A stretch of 64,000 nucleotides of DNA from GWE2-42-39 sp942493345. Its GTDB lineage: Bacteria; Bacteroidota; Bacteroidia; Bacteroidales; Prolixibacteraceae. The stretch lies in NCBI GenBank assembly GCA_942493345.1, contig OW818695.1, positions 1 through 64,000 of the forward strand, in the 5' to 3' direction. Below, one piece after another: positions 25,995-33,439 of the stretch; positions within the stretch are counted from its first letter, which is position 1; every line of letters starts with the position of its first letter. Both the position numbers and the translations under genes were made by a program. The notes below the pieces were generated by a model. The model ran no database searches. It was not told the DNA's origin and was given only the letters and a program-made list of their open reading frames with translations.

Positions 25995-27200
25995 TTTTCC
26001 CAGCAATGCTTTCATAAATTCGTTGCCTTTCAGCATTCCGTATGCACCTTTTGACACCGAAAATTCATCGTAAAACTGCACTTCGTCGGCCTCATTTCCG
26101 GGTTTATAAATAATAAACGGAATCGGGTCTTTGGTATGAATTTTCGTTGCGCAGGGTGTCGGATGGTCGGGCAAAACGGCAATAGTTACCGGCTCGTCCA
26201 TCTTTGCTGTTTCTTCAACCAAAAATTTCACAATTCGCTGATCGAGGTATTCGATGGTGCGGGTTTTCAGTTCGGCATTGCCTTCATGTCCAGCCTCGTC
26301 GCTGGCTTCCACATGAAGATAAACCAAATCGTGATCTTTCAGCGCATCGATGGTTGCCTGCGCTTTTCCTTCGTAATTGGTATCGTACAGCCCTGTTGCG
26401 CCTTCCACTTGAATAACATCCATCCCGGCATAAACGCCGATTCCCTGAATCAGGTCGACGGCCGAAATGACAGCCGATTTTTCAATCCCGAAAAGTTCTT
26501 TCAGAGTCGGCATCTGTGGTTTGTAGCCCGGCGACCAGGGCCAGATGCTGTTGGCCATGTCTTTTCCGGCGGCTTTGCGTTTCATGTTTACCGGGTGATT
26601 GGCCAGCAAAATCATCGATTTGCGAATCAATTCGTTCAACAAATCAGCCGTTTCCGATGCTTCGGAACCGAGCGATTCGATCATGTAATCGCGATACGGT
26701 TTTCCGGGAACATCGTGTGGCGGTGTACATTTTATTTCTTTTTTGCCGCCTTTTATCACCAACAGATGACGATATGAAACACCGGGATAGAAGATAATAT
26801 TTTCGCTGCCCAGTTTTTCATTCAAAAAATCAATCAGTTCATGGGCTTCTTCGTTAGAAATATGCCCGGCAGAATGGTTTTTAATATTTTCATTCTCGAT
26901 GCAAATCAGGTTGCAACGCATTGCCATGTCGCCTTTTTCGAGCGTCACGCCCATGCTGGCAGCTTCCAGCACACCTCGTCCTTCAAAAACATTTTCCACA
27001 TCGTAACCCAACACCGAAAGATTGGCAATCTCACTTCCCGGATGCATTGATTCAGGAACAGTAATCAACCGGCCTGTTTTTCCTTTTCTTGCCAAACGGT
27101 CAATCGCTGGTTTTTGAGCCATCTGAAGCGGGGTTTTCCCGCCAAACTTTTCCAACGGTTCATCGGCCATGCCGTCGCCTAAAACGATAATATACTTCAT
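25983..27200 (-). CDS. PGM/alkaline-phosphatase-superfamily protein, probable homoserine kinase
   Basis: 405 residues related to archaeal-type cofactor-independent phosphoglycerate mutase (ApgM). Metal-site motifs: VLGDGMADEPLEKFGGKTPLQ at the N-terminus, HVEASDEAGHEG and VLPDHPTP toward the C-terminus. The classical GHMP homoserine kinase ThrB is absent here; this gene sits exactly where it should be, between thrA and thrC. In Bacteroidota this position has led to the proposal that the protein replaces ThrB as homoserine kinase, so that role is more likely than glycolysis, but sequence alone does not prove it. The stop and the last three codons are inside the repeat at 25846-25994. Confidence 0.85.
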   Translation of the reverse strand: MKYIIVLGDGMADEPLEKFGGKTPLQMAQKPAIDRLARKGKTGRLITVPESMHPGSEIANLSVLGYDVENVFEGRGVLEAASMGVTLEKGDMAMRCNLICIENENIKNHSAGHISNEEAHELIDFLNEKLGSENIIFYPGVSYRHLLVIKGGKKEIKCTPPHDVPGKPYRDYMIESLGSEASETADLLNELIRKSMILLANHPVNMKRKAAGKDMANSIWPWSPGYKPQMPTLKELFGIEKSAVISAVDLIQGIGVYAGMDVIQVEGATGLYDTNYEGKAQATIDALKDHDLVYLHVEASDEAGHEGNAELKTRTIEYLDQRIVKFLVEETAKMDEPVTIAVLPDHPTPCATKIHTKDPIPFIIYKPGNEADEVQFYDEFSVSKGAYGMLKGNEFMKALLGKGPL

Positions 27201-27206
27201 ATTACA

Positions 27207-27349
27207 GACCCCCTTCTTATTCCCCTGGAGGGGGAAAGATAACAGCCCGGAGAAAAGGCTTTTTATTTCACTTTTTCAATATTTCTAACTCAAAAAGAAA
27301 ACATACAATGAACGGTTCTATTTCCCCCTTAGGGGAATGAAAGGGGGCC
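27207..27349. repeat. C-rich inverted-repeat element, copy 2
   Basis: About 143 bp, from GACCCCC at 27207 to GGGGGCC at 27349. Its left end (CCCCCTTCTTATTCCCC, then GGGGGAA, then AACAGCC) and right end (CCCCCTTAGGGG, then GAAAGGGGGCC) match those of copy 1 closely, whereas the middle does not. It fills the gap between thrA and the kinase candidate. Confidence 0.75.
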
Positions 27350-27351
27350 TC

Positions 27352-29781
27352 TTATATATTTGAAACCCTTATAATATCGGCAAAAACACCGGCCGCAGTA
27401 ACTTCAGCGCCAGCACCGTATCCTTTTATCATCATCGGAAACTCGTGGTAACGTTCGGTTGTGAACATCACCAGGTTGTTGCTTCCCTGCAAATCGAAAA
27501 ACGGGTGGCCCTGTTCAATTTCCTGAATACCAACTTCTGATTTGCCGTCTTCGAAACGAGCCACAAAACGCCAGCATTTGTTAGCTGCGACCAGTTTTTT
27601 ACGTTTCTCTTCGAATTCGGCATCCAGGTTTGGAACCCGTTTCCAGAAATCATCCACACTCCCTTCAAAATAATTGTCGGGCATGAATTTATTGATCGTC
27701 ACATCTTCTTTGTCAACCACGTAGCCTGATTCGCGAACCAGAATCAAAAGTTTGCGGACCACATCTGCCCCACTGAGGTCGATGCGCGGATCGGGTTCCG
27801 CATAGCCCTGTTCCATCGCCATGCGAATGGCTTTACTGAACGGGATATTTTCGCTGATGGTATTAAAAATGAAATTCAATGTGCCCGACAAAACAGCTTC
27901 AATCCGCAGAATTTTATCGCCTGAATTTACCAGGTCGTTCAGCGTGTTAATAATTGGCAAACCAGCGCCCACATTGGTTTCGAACAAAAATTTGACGCCC
28001 TTGAGCTTGGCTGTTTTTTTCAAACTGGCATAATTCGAATATTCTGATGAAGCCGCAACTTTATTGGCAGTAACAATCGAAATGTTGGCATTCAGCAATT
28101 CGTGGTATACATCGACAACCTTGCTGTTTGCAGTACAATCCACGAAAATTGAATTGTACATATTCAGACCAATAATTTCGTTTTTGAAACCTTCAATGCT
28201 GCTGGTTTTTCCTTCCGAAAGCATCCGTTCTTTATAATCCGCAATATCGATTCCGTCTCTCGACAAAAGCATTTTCTTTGAGTTGGAAACACCGGCCAGT
28301 TTTATTTTCAGGTGTTTTTCCTTCAGCAATTTGGCTTGCTGCTGCCGTATTTGTTCCAGCAAACTGCCGCCAACCAGGCCAATTCCCAAAAGGAAAATGT
28401 TCAATTCAATATTTTCAGAAAGGAAAAACGATTCGTGTACCACGTTGAGCGTTTTCCGCAGGTCCGAATCTTTCACAACCCATGAAATATTCAGCTCCGA
28501 AGCGCCCTGCGCAATGGCAATGATATTGATCCCGTTTTTTCCAATGGTATGAAAAAGTTTTCCGGCAATACCGGTTGTATGTTTCATGTTCTCACCCACA
28601 ATCGCTACGATCGAAAGGTTGCTCTCAATCGTAATTTTGCTGATCTGATGGGTTTCTATTTCGCGTTCGAATTCATTTCTGATGGCATTTTCTGCTTTCT
28701 CCACGCTGCCGGTATTGATGGCAAAACTGATCGAATTTTCGGAAGAAGCCTGCGAAATCAGGATCACGTTGATATCTTCTTTGGCCAGCGCACCGAACAA
28801 ACGCATGGAGATGCCGGTAACACCCACCATTCCCAATCCCTGAACGGTAATCAGCGTGATATCGGAAATCGATGAAATACCTTTGATCGGCAGGTCTTTA
28901 CCATTCAAATTGCTTTGAGTAATCAGTGTCCCTTCGTCTTCTGGAACCATCGTATTTTTTATCCTGACCGGAATACCTTTCTGGTAAACCGGCAAAATGG
29001 TTGGCGGGTAAATTACTTTGGCGCCAAAATGCGAAAGTTCCATCGCTTCGGAATAGCTGAGGGTAGGAATGGTGTAAGTTTTACTGATCACGCGCGGATC
29101 GGCAGTCATAAAACCACTCACGTCGGTCCATATTTCCAGCGAATCGGCATTGAGCGCTGCAGCCAGAATTGCACCAGTGTAATCAGAACCACCGCGTCCG
29201 AGGGTGGTCATCTCGCCAGCGTCGTTGCTGGCAATAAAACCGGGCACAACAGCCAGTCCCGAAAAATTACTGAAAGTATTTTTGATCAAACTATTGGTAA
29301 CATCGAAATTGACCCGAGCTTTACCGAAATAGCTATCGGTACGAATGAAGCTACCGGAATCGAACCACTGAGCGCCGGGAATAAATTCAGAAATAATCAG
29401 CGACGACAGGCGTTCGCCAAAACCGCCAATTTTATCGAGCGTTTTGGGCGTGAGTTCACCAATCATCGAAACCCCGTTGACGATTCGTTCCAGTTCGTCA
29501 AGCAAGTTCGTCACACGTTCCTCAACAAGAGCTTTTTTCCCGTTGTCGAAAAGTGCAGCAATCACTTCGCAGTGCCTGTTTTTTATGTCTGTTATTTCAG
29601 CCTGAAAGTATCCCGTACCTATTGCGGCCATGCGTGCCGCACTGAGAATTTTGTCAGTAATTCCACCCAATGCAGAAACCACCACGATGATATCCTCATC
29701 CTGTTTCCTGCAAATGTCTTTTACTTTCCTGATGTTTTCGGCACTACCTACTGAGGTGCCGCCGAATTTCAATACTTTCAT
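27352..29781 (-). CDS. thrA: Bifunctional aspartokinase / homoserine dehydrogenase
   Basis: 809 residues carrying two enzymes of the aspartate pathway. Residues about 1-290 are the aspartokinase (KFGGTSVGSAENI; GRGGSDYTGAILA), followed by two ACT regulatory domains (about 310-455, VQGLGMVGVTGIS, IVAIVGENMKH), which usually confer feedback control by threonine. The homoserine dehydrogenase (about 460-809) has the NAD(P) motif IFLLGIGLVGGSLLEQI, then TANKVAASSEY and ETNVGAGLPII. Length matches E. coli ThrA. First gene of the leftward operon; no leader peptide attenuator is visible in the short upstream gap. Confidence 0.97.
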   Translation of the reverse strand: MKVLKFGGTSVGSAENIRKVKDICRKQDEDIIVVVSALGGITDKILSAARMAAIGTGYFQAEITDIKNRHCEVIAALFDNGKKALVEERVTNLLDELERIVNGVSMIGELTPKTLDKIGGFGERLSSLIISEFIPGAQWFDSGSFIRTDSYFGKARVNFDVTNSLIKNTFSNFSGLAVVPGFIASNDAGEMTTLGRGGSDYTGAILAAALNADSLEIWTDVSGFMTADPRVISKTYTIPTLSYSEAMELSHFGAKVIYPPTILPVYQKGIPVRIKNTMVPEDEGTLITQSNLNGKDLPIKGISSISDITLITVQGLGMVGVTGISMRLFGALAKEDINVILISQASSENSISFAINTGSVEKAENAIRNEFEREIETHQISKITIESNLSIVAIVGENMKHTTGIAGKLFHTIGKNGINIIAIAQGASELNISWVVKDSDLRKTLNVVHESFFLSENIELNIFLLGIGLVGGSLLEQIRQQQAKLLKEKHLKIKLAGVSNSKKMLLSRDGIDIADYKERMLSEGKTSSIEGFKNEIIGLNMYNSIFVDCTANSKVVDVYHELLNANISIVTANKVAASSEYSNYASLKKTAKLKGVKFLFETNVGAGLPIINTLNDLVNSGDKILRIEAVLSGTLNFIFNTISENIPFSKAIRMAMEQGYAEPDPRIDLSGADVVRKLLILVRESGYVVDKEDVTINKFMPDNYFEGSVDDFWKRVPNLDAEFEEKRKKLVAANKCWRFVARFEDGKSEVGIQEIEQGHPFFDLQGSNNLVMFTTERYHEFPMMIKGYGAGAEVTAAGVFADIIRVSNI

Positions 29782-29823
29782 CTGTGTAAATTTTCGGTGA
29801 AAAGATACAATTTAAAAATAAGA

Positions 29824-29852
29824 GGGGTGAAACAGCACCGCCATTTCACCCC
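29824..29852 (-). terminator. Terminator of recA
   Basis: Stem GGGGTGAAA (29824-29832) with TTTCACCCC (29844-29852), just past the recA stop and followed leftward by a T-rich stretch. Confidence 0.75.
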
Positions 29853-29878
29853 GACTTTACTGTATTTTTAAGTATTTT

Positions 29879-30904
29879 TTAATTTTCGGTCGTTGCCGTG
29901 GTCATGGTTTCCAATATTTTGGTTTCCAGTTCATGCGCCAATTCTTCGTTGTCACGAAGGATGTTTTTCACCGCTTCGCGCCCCTGCCCTAATTTTGTTT
30001 CACCATAACTGAACCATGAACCTGACTTCTTGACAATTCCAAGTTCAACGCCCATATCAACAATTTCACCTGTTTTTGAAATCCCTTCACCAAACATGAT
30101 GTCGAATTCGGCTTTGCGGAATGGCGGGGCCACTTTGTTTTTTACCACTTTCACGCGGGTGTGGTTTCCCTGTGCTTCTTCTCCATCTTTAATTTGTCCG
30201 ATACGACGAATATCCAAACGTACAGAAGCGTAGAATTTCAATGCGTTCCCACCGGTTGTCGTTTCCGGATTACCAAACATTACACCGATTTTTTCCCTCA
30301 ATTGGTTGATGAAAATACAGCAGGTTTTTGTTCTGCTGATATTGGCGGTCAGTTTTCTCAATGCCTGCGACATCAACCGGGCCTGAAGCCCCATTTTTGA
30401 ATCGCCCATATCACCTTCAATTTCGGCTTTTGGGGTCAATGCAGCAACCGAGTCGATCACAATAATATCAATTGCTCCCGAACGAATCAGGCTGTCGGCA
30501 ATCTCCAGCGCCTGTTCGCCATTATCGGGCTGCGAAATCAGCAGTTCGTCAATATCGACTCCCAGTTTTTTTGCGTAAGTCGGGTCGAAAGCATGTTCCG
30601 CGTCAATAATTGCGGCAATACCACCGGCTTTTTGTGCTTCGGCAATGGCATGAATAGCCAGGGTCGTTTTCCCGGACGATTCAGGTCCATAAATTTCGAT
30701 GACCCTCCCTTTCGGATAACCACCCACGCCCAATGCAATGTCGAGCCCGATGGAACCGGACGAAATGGTAGGTACATCTTCAACCGGGCGATCGCTCATT
30801 TTCATGATAGACCCCTTGCCAAAACTCTTTTCTATTTTATCCATTGTCAGTTGAAGCGCTTTCAGCTTTTCACTGTTGATATTGGTCTTTTCGTTGCTTG
30901 CCAT
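29879..30904 (-). CDS. recA: Recombinase RecA
   Basis: DNA-dependent ATPase that forms the strand-exchange filament and triggers LexA-type self-cleavage. Walker A is GPESSGKTT (73-81), Walker B IIVIDSVAALTP, loop 2 region FINQLREKIGVMFGNPETTTGGNALK. 341 residues, full length. The short acidic C-terminal tail of E. coli RecA is reduced to a few residues. Single gene with its own terminator; no SOS-box-like palindrome was evident upstream. Confidence 0.98.
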   Translation of the reverse strand: MASNEKTNINSEKLKALQLTMDKIEKSFGKGSIMKMSDRPVEDVPTISSGSIGLDIALGVGGYPKGRVIEIYGPESSGKTTLAIHAIAEAQKAGGIAAIIDAEHAFDPTYAKKLGVDIDELLISQPDNGEQALEIADSLIRSGAIDIIVIDSVAALTPKAEIEGDMGDSKMGLQARLMSQALRKLTANISRTKTCCIFINQLREKIGVMFGNPETTTGGNALKFYASVRLDIRRIGQIKDGEEAQGNHTRVKVVKNKVAPPFRKAEFDIMFGEGISKTGEIVDMGVELGIVKKSGSWFSYGETKLGQGREAVKNILRDNEELAHELETKILETMTTATTEN

Positions 30905-30978
30905 ATTTTGAAATTGATAATTTATTATTGATGATTGATTATTGAAAGTACATCCGTTTGATGCGCCCTGACATGTAA

Positions 30979-31443
30979 TTAAATTCCTAAAGTTTGTATA
31001 ATTTGATTCGTGTGATCGCTGGTTTTTACCGTTTCAAAAACTTCATCGATAATTCCGTTTTCATTGATGACATAAGTGGTTCGTAAAACACCCATATATT
31101 TTTTACCATACATGCTTTTCTCGCCCCACACCCCGTACGCCTGAAGAATTTCTTTTTCGGTATCGGCAACCAGGTTGAACGAAAAACCAAATTTACCGGC
31201 AAATTTTTTGTGCGATGCCACACTGTCGGGACTCACACCAACAACTTCATACCCGTTGTTGAGCCAGTACTGGTAATTATCGCTTAAATTGCACGATTCG
31301 GCCGTACACCCGGGCGTATTATCTTTCGGATAAAAATACAAGATTAGCTTTTTCCCCTTGAAATCATCCGAGGAAATCCGTTTTCCGTCCTGGTTTAAAC
31401 CTTTGAAAAACGGCGCTTTATCGCCTTTATTTAAAACTGCCAT
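30979..31443 (-). CDS. bcp: Thioredoxin-dependent thiol peroxidase, peroxiredoxin Q type
   Basis: Reduces hydrogen and organic peroxides. The peroxidatic Cys46 sits in TPGCTAESCNLSD with the resolving Cys51, the spacing typical of Bcp/PrxQ; the preceding LILYFYPKDN is the fold's central strand. 154 residues from the ATG at 31443 (a TTG one codon upstream is not needed). A -7 box lies about 21 bases upstream. Cytoplasmic. Confidence 0.95.
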   Translation of the reverse strand: MAVLNKGDKAPFFKGLNQDGKRISSDDFKGKKLILYFYPKDNTPGCTAESCNLSDNYQYWLNNGYEVVGVSPDSVASHKKFAGKFGFSFNLVADTEKEILQAYGVWGEKSMYGKKYMGVLRTTYVINENGIIDEVFETVKTSDHTNQIIQTLGI

Positions 31444-31446
31444 CAA

Positions 31447-31816
31447 CTTGTGTTTTAGTTAAACAAATATACTTCAAAATATGAGATAAACCCACTGCTG
31501 ATATGTTTTGTTCATAACTTGCAAGAATGATACAAAGAGAAGAAAACCGGTATTATTTCAATCAGGCACATTTGCATTCTCAAATTTTAACGAAAGCAAT
31601 ACATCCTTTTTCAGAACCAATAATATTCTTTTCCAGAAAGTTAAGTCGCTGAAATATTTGACGTTAACATTTCAGCATGTAATTTTTTGATTTATAAACA
31701 TTTTCATGTTAAAAAGAAAATTAAAAACTTTTCTAAGCATTTGATATTTTAAAGAAAAAGTACTTTCTTTGCAACCTGTTTGAAAAAAGTGAGATTCTGA
31801 ATTAAAAATAACGACA
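31447..31816. other. Divergent promoter region between bcp and rpmB
   Basis: 370 AT-rich bases without a gene. It holds the bcp -7 box and, toward rpmB, a hairpin GCTGAAAT (31648-31655) / ATTTCAGC (31669-31676) and a near-consensus promoter stretch TACTTTCTTTG about 55 bases before the rpmB ATG. Nothing else recognised. Confidence 0.6.
31464..31471 (-). promoter_or_regulatory. -7 box of bcp
   Basis: Read leftward TATATTTG, an exact TAnnTTTG, about 21 bases before the ATG at 31443; it also supports that start. Confidence 0.5.
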
Positions 31817-32059
31817 ATGTCAAGAGTTTGTCAAGTTACCGGAAAAAAAGTAATGGTGGGCAATAATGTTTCCCACTCGAAGAGAAGGACGAAAAGGACT
31901 TTTATGCCGAATTTATTCAATAAAAAGTTCTATTTTCCTGATGAAGACCGCTGGATTACCCTGACTGTTTCGGCAGCTGGTATTCGTACGATCAACAAAA
32001 AAGGCTTGAGCTACGCGCTGAAAGCAGCGAAAGAAAAAGGTTATATTAAAAATATTTAA
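31817..32059 (+). CDS. rpmB: 50S ribosomal protein L28
   Basis: 80-residue ribosomal protein beginning MSRVCQVTGKKVMVGNNVSH, followed by the basic SKRRTKRTFMPN stretch of L28. Has only the CQVTG cysteine of the zinc-binding set, so it is the zinc-independent form. First gene of a tight three-gene operon with rpmG (11 bases later) and the DUF4295 gene. Confidence 0.97.
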   Translation: MSRVCQVTGKKVMVGNNVSHSKRRTKRTFMPNLFNKKFYFPDEDRWITLTVSAAGIRTINKKGLSYALKAAKEKGYIKNI

Positions 32060-32070
32060 ACGCTTGAGAA

Positions 32071-32253
32071 ATGGCTAAGAAAGGAAACAGGGTACAAGTG
32101 ATCTTAGAATGTACCGAGCAAAAAGAAAGCGGATTGGCAGGAATGTCTCGTTACATTACTACCAAGAACAGGAAAAATACTCCTGAACGCCTGGAGATCA
32201 AAAAATATAACCCAATATTGAAAAAAGTAACTGTTCACAGAGAAATAAAATAA
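32071..32253 (+). CDS. rpmG: 50S ribosomal protein L33
   Basis: 60-residue protein, MAKKGNRVQVILECTEQK then YITTKNRKNTPERLEIKKYNP, diagnostic for L33. Only one cysteine is present, so the zinc-ribbon is lost (the C-minus form). Middle gene of the rpmB operon. Confidence 0.97.
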   Translation: MAKKGNRVQVILECTEQKESGLAGMSRYITTKNRKNTPERLEIKKYNPILKKVTVHREIK

Positions 32254-32260
32254 TTGAGTT

Positions 32261-32413
32261 ATGGCAAAGAAAGCTGTTGCAACACTACAAAAAGGAGCCG
32301 GTAAAGGTCACGCGAAAGTGATCAAGATGGTAAAATCAGAAAAAACCGGTGCTTACACATTTGTTGAGGAAATCATTCCGAACGATGATGTTACTGCATA
32401 CTTCAAGAAGTAA
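32261..32413 (+). CDS. DUF4295-family small basic protein, probably ribosome-associated
   Basis: 50 residues, from the ATG at 32261 (8 bases after rpmG) to TAA at 32413. It starts MAKKAVATLQKGAGKGHAK and ends DDVTAYFKK. This family occurs in Bacteroidota directly behind rpmB and rpmG. Its size, basic charge and operon make a ribosomal role very likely; I recall that a Bacteroidota-specific ribosomal protein (bL38) was described from ribosome structures and this may be it, but I cannot verify the match here. Confidence 0.9.
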   Translation: MAKKAVATLQKGAGKGHAKVIKMVKSEKTGAYTFVEEIIPNDDVTAYFKK

Positions 32414-32430
32414 TTTTTTACAGAAGATAT

Positions 32431-32467
32431 AAAAAAGCTTTCACCTTCGGTGGAAGCTTTTTTTTTT
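32431..32467 (+). terminator. Terminator of the rpmB operon
   Basis: A 15-bp stem (32431-32445 with 32449-32463, one G-U pair) capped by a 3-base loop, in a C(TTC)G context, followed by a T-run. Confidence 0.9.
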
Positions 32468-32569
32468 GCTGACGTGCAACAATGTAATCAGCATATACAT
32501 TCGCACCATTTCAGAAACGCCGCATCCAAACAGATGCCTTCTCCAGCATACGAGAAAAATTGTACCGAT

Positions 32570-33355
32570 TTATTCCAAAACTCGTTTCATCACCCGCATT
32601 TTATGCGAATAACGCTGGGTATCGACATTAAAAATACCAAACTGGTCAACATTATCGATACGCACTTTTCCGGAAGCATGTATGATTTTATTCTTTGCCC
32701 AGATAATTCCCACATGTACAATGTTGCCTTCATCATCGTCGAAAAAAGCAAGGTCTCCGGGGAATGCTTCTTCCACAAAACTAAAAGCAGTGCCGACATG
32801 TACCTGCTGACTTGCATCGCGGGGCAATATCACGCCAACCATTTTATAAATCACCTGAACAAAACCCGAACAATCGACTCCAAAAGGAGAACGACCTCCC
32901 CACAAATAGGGAGCGTTAAAATATTTTAAAGCCTGATCGATAATCAGTTTTCGGGGATCCTTTGGCTGATGATAAGTAAAATTCCCCTCCATTCTATATT
33001 TATCCTTCACCAGCGAAAATTCCCTTTTATAAGGTCTCCAGCATGGCAAACTACTTCCGGCAACAATCATTACATTTTGTTCCTGATTTACCGGGATTAA
33101 ATTAAAAATGTCGGTACTCACAGCAACCGGCATCCGCTCCATCTTCTGAAAAATTCGATCTGGAATTGGGGTGATCATTTTTAAATCGATCCAACCTTCG
33201 TATCCATCGTATGCCAGTTTCACCCGGCACCAGCCAAGCATCTGTTCAAAAACTTCAAAATGTTCTCCAAACAATATTTGGGTAACCATTTCGCTTTTTT
33301 CGGAAGGTTCTTTTCTGACAGGGATAATACTTAACCCGGAAATGCCGTACTGCAT
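32570..33355 (-). CDS. NlpC/P60 cysteine peptidase with SH3-type domains
   Basis: 261 residues. The N-terminal half has bacterial SH3-like repeats (SIIPVRKEPSEKSEMVTQIL, GWCRVKLAYDGYEGWI), the C-terminal half the NlpC/P60 domain with Cys162 (GVDCSGF), His214 (IVHVG) and a third polar residue, His226. The layout matches YkfC-type gamma-D-glutamyl-diamino-acid endopeptidases that cut peptidoglycan-derived peptides. No signal peptide is visible, so it probably recycles muropeptides in the cytoplasm. A -7 box lies 26 bases upstream; the HD-domain gene is divergent. Confidence 0.92.
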   Translation of the reverse strand: MQYGISGLSIIPVRKEPSEKSEMVTQILFGEHFEVFEQMLGWCRVKLAYDGYEGWIDLKMITPIPDRIFQKMERMPVAVSTDIFNLIPVNQEQNVMIVAGSSLPCWRPYKREFSLVKDKYRMEGNFTYHQPKDPRKLIIDQALKYFNAPYLWGGRSPFGVDCSGFVQVIYKMVGVILPRDASQQVHVGTAFSFVEEAFPGDLAFFDDDEGNIVHVGIIWAKNKIIHASGKVRIDNVDQFGIFNVDTQRYSHKMRVMKRVLE

Positions 33356-33380
33356 GGATAATTTCTTTATTTTTGAATAT

Positions 33381-33388
33381 CAAAGATA
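33381..33388 (-). promoter_or_regulatory. -7 box of the NlpC/P60 gene
   Basis: Read leftward TATCTTTG, an exact TAnnTTTG, in the 84-base divergent gap. Confidence 0.5.
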
Positions 33389-33439
33389 AAACTTAAACAG
33401 AATTTTTAATCGTCGGTAAATATTCAACAAAAAGTATTT

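Noticed and set aside
26136..26777. 213-codon open frame on the plus strand
   Set aside because: Antisense shadow of the PGM-superfamily gene.
25846..27349. Possible CRISPR-like repeats because of two similar C-rich segments
   Set aside because: Only two copies of about 145 bp, with inverted ends and unrelated middles; no spacers or cas genes.
28915..29754. 279-codon open frame on the plus strand
   Set aside because: Lies entirely antisense to thrA, has no recognisable protein features, and reflects the third-base pattern of the real gene.
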